Positions 40,201 to 49,200 of a stretch of DNA of 64,000 nucleotides are shown one piece after another. The stretch is taken from contig OX438741.1 of assembly GCA_949316235.1 (NCBI GenBank), forward strand, positions 39,408,962-39,472,961, written 5' to 3'. The position numbers and the translations under genes are program-made. Each line of letters starts with the position of its first letter. Positions within the stretch are counted from its first letter, which is position 1. The notes beneath the pieces were generated by a model. That model was not told where the DNA came from and did no database searches. It saw nothing but the letters and a program-made list of their open reading frames with translations. The stretch comes from Oegoconia quadripuncta (Eukaryota; Arthropoda; Insecta; Lepidoptera; Autostichidae).

Positions 40201-43200
40201 GGGCGTTCCATAACGGATTGCCTGCAGAGTATAAGATTTGCTACAGTAATTGGACGTATTGGGGGGAACATAAAGCCGAAGGTTATCGGACGAACGAAGG
40301 GGGAGACTGTGTGTTGAAGAAAGAAATAGCAAGCGTTGTTTTAAATACATAGGAGTCTGCAAATAAGTTAAATATATATTATAATATATTATATATCGGA
40401 GAACTATTCTAAACAGTTGCGAAGATTGCTTTAATAGTAAGTTATTATTTTGCAGTTGTATTTTTCCCAATTAATAGCAATTTTTGTCATTCTGGCTACA
40501 CTGTGACAAAACACTGTGCACGTCACTGCTGACATCGTCCGTCGTTCCAGCGCCCCATGAAGAAGCGGCGGCGCAAGCACATGCGTGTGTCCCCCTCGCC
40601 CCTGGTGGCGCCGCCGCTGCGCCGTCCCGCTCCCTCCCCCGCCCCGGCCCCCGCCCGTGAGGAGCCCGACCTGGAGGCGGACGAGGAGCTGGCGGGCGGC
40701 AAGGAGATGCTGATCAACCTGCTGGCGCAGAACCGCCCCGAACAGTACCGCTCGCGGTAAGCATGCTCTCACACACACTTGTCATGTTTTGACGACCGGT
40801 GGATAGTGACCCTGTCAGCGAAACGGTTGCGGGTTCGAATCCCGATTAAATACCACAGAGGTATCATCTGCAAACAATACTATTTCACATCTATTCCGGG
40901 CAAGATGACGCAAGTCATTAATGTAAACAAGAAACAGCAATGGTCCGAGAATTGAACCTTGAGGCACTCCCATATTGACCTCAGACCCAGAGGACTTAGT
41001 GCCATTAACATCACCCTCTGAATTCTATTATACAAGTATGATTTTAAAAGATTCAAAGCCTAACCGTGTATGCTGTAATGTTGTAGTTTCCTGATTAATA
41101 TATCATAATGAACAAAATCAAAAGCCTTTGACAAATCGCAGAAGACACCAATTGCATCCCGCGAATTCTCACAGGCATCAAAAATATGTTGAACTAGCTC
41201 AACACCGGCATCGTTGTTGAGCTACCCCGTGTGAAGCGAAATTGTTTTGGATGCATGATATTGTTTTGATAAAAATAAGACATTAACTGGTTTAAAATCA
41301 AATTCTCACAAATTTTACTAAATGTCGGTAGTACTGATATAGGTCTAAAGTAATGGGATCGGATGTACTACCTGCTTTAAATAACGGAATGACTTTCCTT
41401 AGTTTCATTAAATCAGGAAACACTCCACGATCAACACATTTGTTAAATGTAGTAGCCAAGTGGGGTGCAATACAATCAATTATGGAATTAATAATTTTAA
41501 CTGATAGGCCGTGAACGTCAGCAGTCTTTTTCATTTGCAATGATTTAAAGGCTTTCGGTACACTATTACTATTTACATGAGTAAATTTAAAGTCTATCTC
41601 ACATGGTTCTACATTTTGTAAGATAAGTTATTCAGCCAGAGCGGGAGATGAATGAAGAGACTTAGTCGTCGAGATGGGAATGTCGGTAAAGAACTTTTCA
41701 AATGATTCAGCAACCTTTAATATTTACCATTAAATGCTCATAGGACGAGCAAACACTGATTTTCAGCTATCACGCAGATAGTAATTAAAATTAAATTCGC
41801 CAGGTTGAAGTAGGTTTAAATACAAATAATAAAAATATCAAAACATAAAATAAATATATCTTTGACATACACACAGCGCCATCTAGTTCTACTCCACAGT
41901 AAGCAACTATAGGCGTGTGTTGTGGAGACCAGATGGTTGATATACTACATAAATACTTTTTTTTTGTAAATAAATACTTATTATAAATGAAATATAAAAA
42001 TATTTATATTTCATTTCTAATAAGAAAATTATACTTTATTAAAATACAGAAAATGTCGAATAATTGTTTAGATATGGTCTGTTAGAATATATAATCTTAT
42101 TCCACCATCGCCATTTCATCTTCGGACTACTACGCGTGGGGAGGGATTCCACCCGTATGTAGTTAACATACCGAACATTCGCACTAAGCGGTTCGACTCT
42201 TCATTCATAATGCGAACAGCCAAGGCATGTGACTCCCTTCCGGCGTCAGTCTTTCCTGAATCCAACCTTGGGATCTTCAAGAGCAGGGTGAATAGGCATC
42301 TACTGACAACGCGTGCTTCATCTTCGACCACATCGTCACTTTAAGCCAAGCAGCAATGTTAATAGCATTGTTGTGTTCTGATTGTCAGAGATAAGATAGC
42401 CAGTCCCCCAAATATGTTGGGGTTTCCGGGTCAGTACGCTTCCACCTTCCACCCCATCTTCACTTAACATCAGGTGTGCTTGAGGTCAAGTACGAACCCG
42501 TCGTGTATTAAAAAGAAAACTTTCCATCAGGTGGTCAAACGCGCATCCAGTTGATCGTAAAAAAAACTTGTAAAGCTTCTTTTGCCTTCACTAACAGCGG
42601 GTCCTCCCGCGACAGCGACGAGGAGTCGATCAAGGTGGAGCCGCCCGCTCCCCCCGCCCCGGCCCCCGCCCCCGCCCCCGCCCCCTCCCCCTCCCTATCG
42701 GGGGAGGAGGTGCCGATGCTGAGCGACGAGCTGCCGACCAAGCGCGACGGGTACAGCCTCGACAGCGAGATGGAGGCGCCGCCAGGTTGGTGCCGCGATA
42801 CATTATATAATTAACTTTTTTTGGCAATGAATGTGCTGGCTAGCGACGTGTGTAACGAGACGCCATGCGACTCGTTGGTTCTCTTTTTTCAGTATTCTCC
42901 TTGTTTGTTTCTTTTTCGGTTAAGTCATAATATTTTAAATTCAAAATTTGAACTCTGCCTGTTCTTTCTCTCCCTCTCTGTAGCTTTTGTTTAATCAGTT
43001 CATAATTTACCGTTGTAAAGATTGGACGTATACTTTTCTGTTAGTATTGTTTCTATTCTATTTTATTCAGTATAAATATATATTACGTACAAAGTTCATC
43101 AAGTTATTTGTGTACGTGATACCCTTAAAAATAAAAGTTGTCACTGACAACGATTTCAAGTTTTCCGCCGGCTCATCTTCATTTTCTTCATACTGTGGCC

Positions 43201-46200
43201 TACTCCTGGACATCTTCTACGACATCAGCCCGGGAGTAGTGCTTCACGTGACGCCGGTTAAGCTGAGGACATAGCGTTCAGCGCCATCTGCGGAACGATT
43301 ACGTTAACTTTGAATGAATCACGAGTGAACTAGGAAGAACGAATGAAGGAGTGATTGACGTTTATACTGCTTCGCAGGAAAGTTGGTAAATTAATTAAAT
43401 TCCTGTTAGATATCTACAAACGCTTGATTATACAGTTTTCTAAATTGAATATAATTTTTACTCTTTTGTTGTTCGAAGATTATTTTTTTAACCCCGACGC
43501 AAAAAAAGGGTTGTTACTCATTGTTGTATGTAAATGTGGGTACCTACTAAGAAATTGATGAAGGTACGCAACATATAATAAATCAGTCTTATTCCAGCAA
43601 TCGGTTGTTTCACTTCATGGTGGCAGCGGTGCTCGTTATTTCGATATAACATAATTGTTTTATTGCCAACGAATTAGTCGTGTGTGTTAAGTACCTATAC
43701 ATAATAGAGCCGCGATATGGAATGCAATGCAATTCGAAATATTTTTAAAAGCATCGGGAGTGCATAAAGAACCGGCGGACGTCCAAGCCACAAGCCACGT
43801 AACAACCCTCTTTTTGCGTCGGGGCTATTTTTGCATATTTTAAAGCGGTCAAAGTGATTTGACCGCTGTCTATGTGTGTCTGTCTGTGGCACCGTAACTC
43901 TTAAACGGGTGAACCGATTTGGATGCAATGTTTTTATTTGACAACAGGTTTTCTAGCGAAATGTAACTGTGTGGTTGTACAAACAACTTTATAACATGTC
44001 ACTTGGTTCTGTTCTCTCGAGCAGGTGTTTAATACACAAATTAAATAAAACAATTTGATTCTTATAATTGACCCTTTCGATCAGTACATGAAATACAGGA
44101 TATTCTTTTTTACATATTTATTTATATTATATACAGGATGAGTTTTTTTACCGCAAGGAAAAAAATAGGGCATATTAGGTAAGTGAAATAGAAGTTATTG
44201 GAATATGTAGATTTTTTTTTCAAAACCATCATCGAATAAAGCGTTAATTGTGTCATTTGACGGCCGTGTTTGTACCATTAAATTAAATAAATAAAGATAA
44301 TTTGGAGAGAATATGAGTTACAAATAAATTTCGCATGATAGGAACGAATCCCAGCAGTTGCATATAAGTCTATGGACGGCGCGTGCGTTATTGAAAAAAC
44401 AAAATTAAACTACTGTATATTACTTCGCTAGAACGAGCAGTGGACTGTAAAAATGTCACTTTCATCTAGAAAAACTATGAAGCAAGCTAGGTACCTCGTG
44501 GTCCTGTGACTGTTACCTAAGGATCTTCTCGGGAGTTCCCTGTTCATCCACTGGTCTTCGACACTAGGATGGGCCTTATACGGAGGCTAATCCGTAAAGC
44601 AATCTTCACTTGTTATTTATTGAATTTTGGAGTAAATTAATAATAACACACGCGCAGCTATGTTAGAGTCGACAAGTAAGATGAGGAAGGGGTTAAGCAA
44701 GTGACGTCACAAACATGGCGGACGGATGCGAGTGCGTTCCTTTATACTTGTAAATTTTATATAAATCTACAAAATTTATAATTAAAAACTATTCTTTTTT
44801 TTATGCACGACGGGTTCGTACTTGACCTCAATCACACCTGATGTTAAGTGAAGATGAGGTCGAAGCGTACTGACCCGGAAACCCCAAGACATTTGGGGGA
44901 CTGGCTATCTTATCTCTGACAACCGGAACACAACAATGCTATTAACATTGCTGCTTGGCGGCAGATTTAGATAAGATGGTGGTAGCTAGCCAGGCGGACA
45001 TTTAAAATGCCCTACCACCAACCAAAACTAAGCTTAATATCCTATTACTACCTATGCCAATAACTTTTATTTCATTTACCTAATTTTCCTTACGGTAAAA
45101 AAACTCATCCGGTATATTATATTTCCGGTTCAAGTAGTTTTTCAAAAATTTTGCAAATGTAGTTTGAACTTATTTATCAGAATAAAATGAGAACTTTTTT
45201 AAGTAAATTTCCAATCTTCAAATATTTTTTTTTTTTCCTTTATGTCCAATACATATTATGCTTAAAACATTGAACTATTATGTTTACTTTCAGTCTTAAT
45301 ACTTTATGTATTGATTGTATAGTTCAACTTTAACCTGTTCAGCGTTGTGGTTAGAAACACTGACCGCTATATTAAAAGGTCGCGGGTTCAAGTCCTATTT
45401 AAATGTTTGTATGATGAATACGGAATTATAGATGGATAATATTTCTATTAAAATATTTTGGATACATAATACGTGCATTTGGTTGCTTACTGTGGAACTA
45501 GATGGAGCTGTGTTTGAGCAATCATTTATTTATTTTTTAGTACAAGACCATATATTATAGATGATCAAACGAACTTGCAAAGTGAAGTTCGGCCGGTATT
45601 ATATGAGGACGCTTCATTCAAAGATATATCTGACACATGTATTAGATTTATTGTACTGGTAACTTCGCATCTGCTCAATATATGTCTCAGGTATATCAAA
45701 GAATGAAACGTACGAAATATACCTAATCTACTTTTATAACTTTTGAACAATAAAGGTATTCATTCAATATAATATACAATATGAATATTATACTATACAA
45801 TATAAATATATTACAATACAAAAGAAAACAAAGAAGTTTCCTACTACCTTCTTGAATTAAAAAAAAAATCAAATTAAGACAAACTAGCCGAGCCGAATGA
45901 CCAGATTGTTCTTAATTTAAATAAATATCCTTAAACACGCACACAGCGCCATCTAGCTCCAAACTAAGCAATTAACTAATACCACTGATAGATATAGTAT
46001 ACGAATAATTTTTTTAAGTGAATATATTTACAAGGTTATATTTTGTATACCAAAAATGCGAATTCAGTTACTGTTATGTTTGTGAAATTGGCGTTTTGTA
46101 TGACATCATGAATTTCATAAAGACTGTTTTCTCATTTTTGAAACATTTTTGATTTTTTTTTGGGAACGGCAAATCCAAATTTAGCGAAACTTTGTGTGTA

Positions 46201-49200
46201 TTATCGGATAACATTAAGTTAACTATAGGAAGCGTTAATTTTTAAAAGCAACCGCTTTATAAAAGTTTCAGCGAATCTAAGAAATGATTATGGGAAGCAC
46301 ATGAGAAGAGCTCTGTTCAATTTTTTTTTATTATGTGATATAGCCCCGAAATTAAAAAAATATTTCATGTGAAACCTTGAAATAATATTCCATTTTCCAA
46401 ATAAAAAACAAATTTGGATATAGCTTTGAAAATCGCAGGAATTGGTACATATGAATAACGAGGAAAAAAAACTCCAATTTCATCGGTAAAGACCCAATAT
46501 AAAATATAACCCCATATTTTTATACATGGAATCAATTCTATGCGTGCTTCTGATCAAAATAAGTTCAGGTATCAATATATAACCTTGTATATGTTAAATA
46601 TAAACTCGTTATACAAACATGACCCGAGCGGGATTAAAACCCGTGACCTCTATAGCGGTCATTGTGTCCAACGACAACTCGGAACATAGCTTCGACATAT
46701 CTAACTCGGGCTCACGTGGGATAGCGGAGCCGGCGGGTGGAGGGGGCGGGGGCGGAGGGGGGAGGGGCGCGGCGCGCCGACACCGGCACCGGCCCGCGCC
46801 GCGCTCCGACACGGACGACAACTATCTACAGGACGAGGTACGAACACTCACTAGGGATGAAAAGCGGCTTTTGAGACCCGAACGACATAAACATTTGAAT
46901 TTAACGACCTGTTAGCAACTCTGACCACTATACCGAAAGGTTGCGGGTTCGAATCCCGCTAGGGGCATATTGTTTGTGTGATGAATACGGACATGTGTAC
47001 CCCGAGAATTATGTGTGGGCAGCAGTGGAGGGGAAGAAGTGACAAATCCACAAGATAAAGTCCCAAAAATTTAATAAACGTTCCAAAGTTATTAATACAA
47101 AATATGTAAAAAATATAAATCTAATATCCTAAATTACGTGACCGTCGGTCGATGCTTATACCGAGTGTGTCGAAATTGTCTTTTTGAACTAAAAGCCGCG
47201 CACTAGTCGAGTCACATTTCGCGGATTTTCGTCACATACTAATGCATTTCCGTAACACGAGTTATTGATGTTTTTATTTATAATAAGTAATTTATTTACA
47301 AAAAAAAAAAAATATGTAGTAGATCGACCATCTGTTTTTTTTTATGCATAACGGGTTGGTACTTGACCTCAATCACACCTGATGTTAAGTGAAGATGAGG
47401 TCGAAGATGGAAGCGTACTAACCCGGAAACCCCAACACATTTGGGGGACTGGGTATCTTATCTCTGACAACCGGAACACGGCAATGCTATTAACATTGCT
47501 GCTTGGCGGCAGATTTAGATAAGATGGTGGTAGCTAGCCAGGCGGACATTAAAATGCCCTACCACCAACCAAACCGAGTACCCCGCTGGGGATCGAACCC
47601 GCGACCTCCGAATCGTAAACCCAATATTGTTTACATTGAGCCACGGAGGCGGGTATCCACAACACAAGCCTATAGTTGCTTACTGTGGAACTAGATGGCG
47701 CTGTGTGTATGTCTAAGGATATTTATTTATTATATTTTTATTTATTTATTTAATCCCATAAAAAGTAAGCATATTTGAAAACAATAATATTGTTAGTCAT
47801 TATACAGTACACCAGTGGCGTCCGCCCCATACAGGCAAAAAGGCAGTGTCTACCCTAGAAAATTGTCCTACATACAAGTATCACAAATAAAACAAGTTAT
47901 TGTATTTTTGTAATTATTTACCTAAAAAGTTATAAGTATTATTAGTAAACACCTGGTGTCGAGGGTCTGATGATGGAGTCAGGAGGTGGATGGTGGAACT
48001 CGTCAGTGGCGACTAGTAAACCCCTCGGGGGGTTGGGCTCATATGATTCGTTTTGACGAGCCTATTATATTGCACTTGGTTCGAAGATCTGATGATGGAC
48101 CCAGGAGGTGGATGGTGGATATTATTATTTTGTAGTTGTATTTCTTCTCATTTAATATCAAATTTCATCATTCTGCCGACTGAATTTACGTCGTCGCCAT
48201 CGCCGCATTCGCAATCTGCTGAATCAGCTAATGTCATAGAAAAAAGCTTGGCCTTAAAATGTAATAATTGTAAATATTAATGGTACAATGTAATACGTAT
48301 ATCGTAGAGTTTATCGTCTTCATTAAATGCCAACATCAAAAATGCCAAAATGCTTAAAAGGAGAATCCCACGACATAAATCTTTATGTATCTTATTTATA
48401 AATATTTATTTATATTAATTCCTCCTACAACGCCCCTTATATTAAAAATTCAGATTAAAACACATGATTGAATGACAATCCAATCCTCGTGAATGAAGGA
48501 AACTACGGCTGTAGAAAAAGTATTGTATGCAACGAAAATAAATCGTACTTTGTCACAATATAGCCGCCGAGGATGCAGCAGCGTGGGCCCAGCGCTGGGG
48601 GTGGGAGTGGGGGCGGGCCCACGCCGCGGGGGCACACGGCGGCCCCTCTGAAGGTGGTGATGCGGAGCAACCTCACCTTCAACCTCGGCGATGAGTTCTT
48701 CCGCTGGCGAGCCGACGATGACGTCACGTGAGTAAAACATTAGATAAAGTATACAATACATTTTAAGTTAATTGTAATCAGTTGCGGATATCATTTTGAC
48801 GACAGATTGGTGAAGTGGATAGTGACCCTGTCAGCGAAGCCTAGGGTTGCGGGTTCGATTTCCGCGAGGAGTAAATGTTTGTGTGATGAATACGAACATT
48901 TATTTTTCTGCCCACAAATGTCCCATAGCTGTGGATTGTCTGGAAATTAGTGACAAGACCGCCTAATTGTGGTCTATTGATATCATCTAAAATTATTGTA
49001 AATTATTTTGCGCAATAAAGAGTATTTGTATATACAGGGCGTCCCAAAGTTATGGGACATGAAGGGGAAGTACCTTAAATATCGTAGATAGTGAATTTTG
49101 CTCAAAGAAGACTTTATGTTATTTTTAAAAGTTAGTAATTCTGCATTCATAGATTTTCTAAAAATTATTTGCTTCGGCTGGGAATCGAACCGACTCAAAT

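Noticed and set aside
40077..40352. 91-codon frame before exon 15
   Set aside because: The region looks like a LINE-type 3' repeat (CGTTCCATAACGGATTGCC) and has no in-phase splice link to exons 14 or 15.
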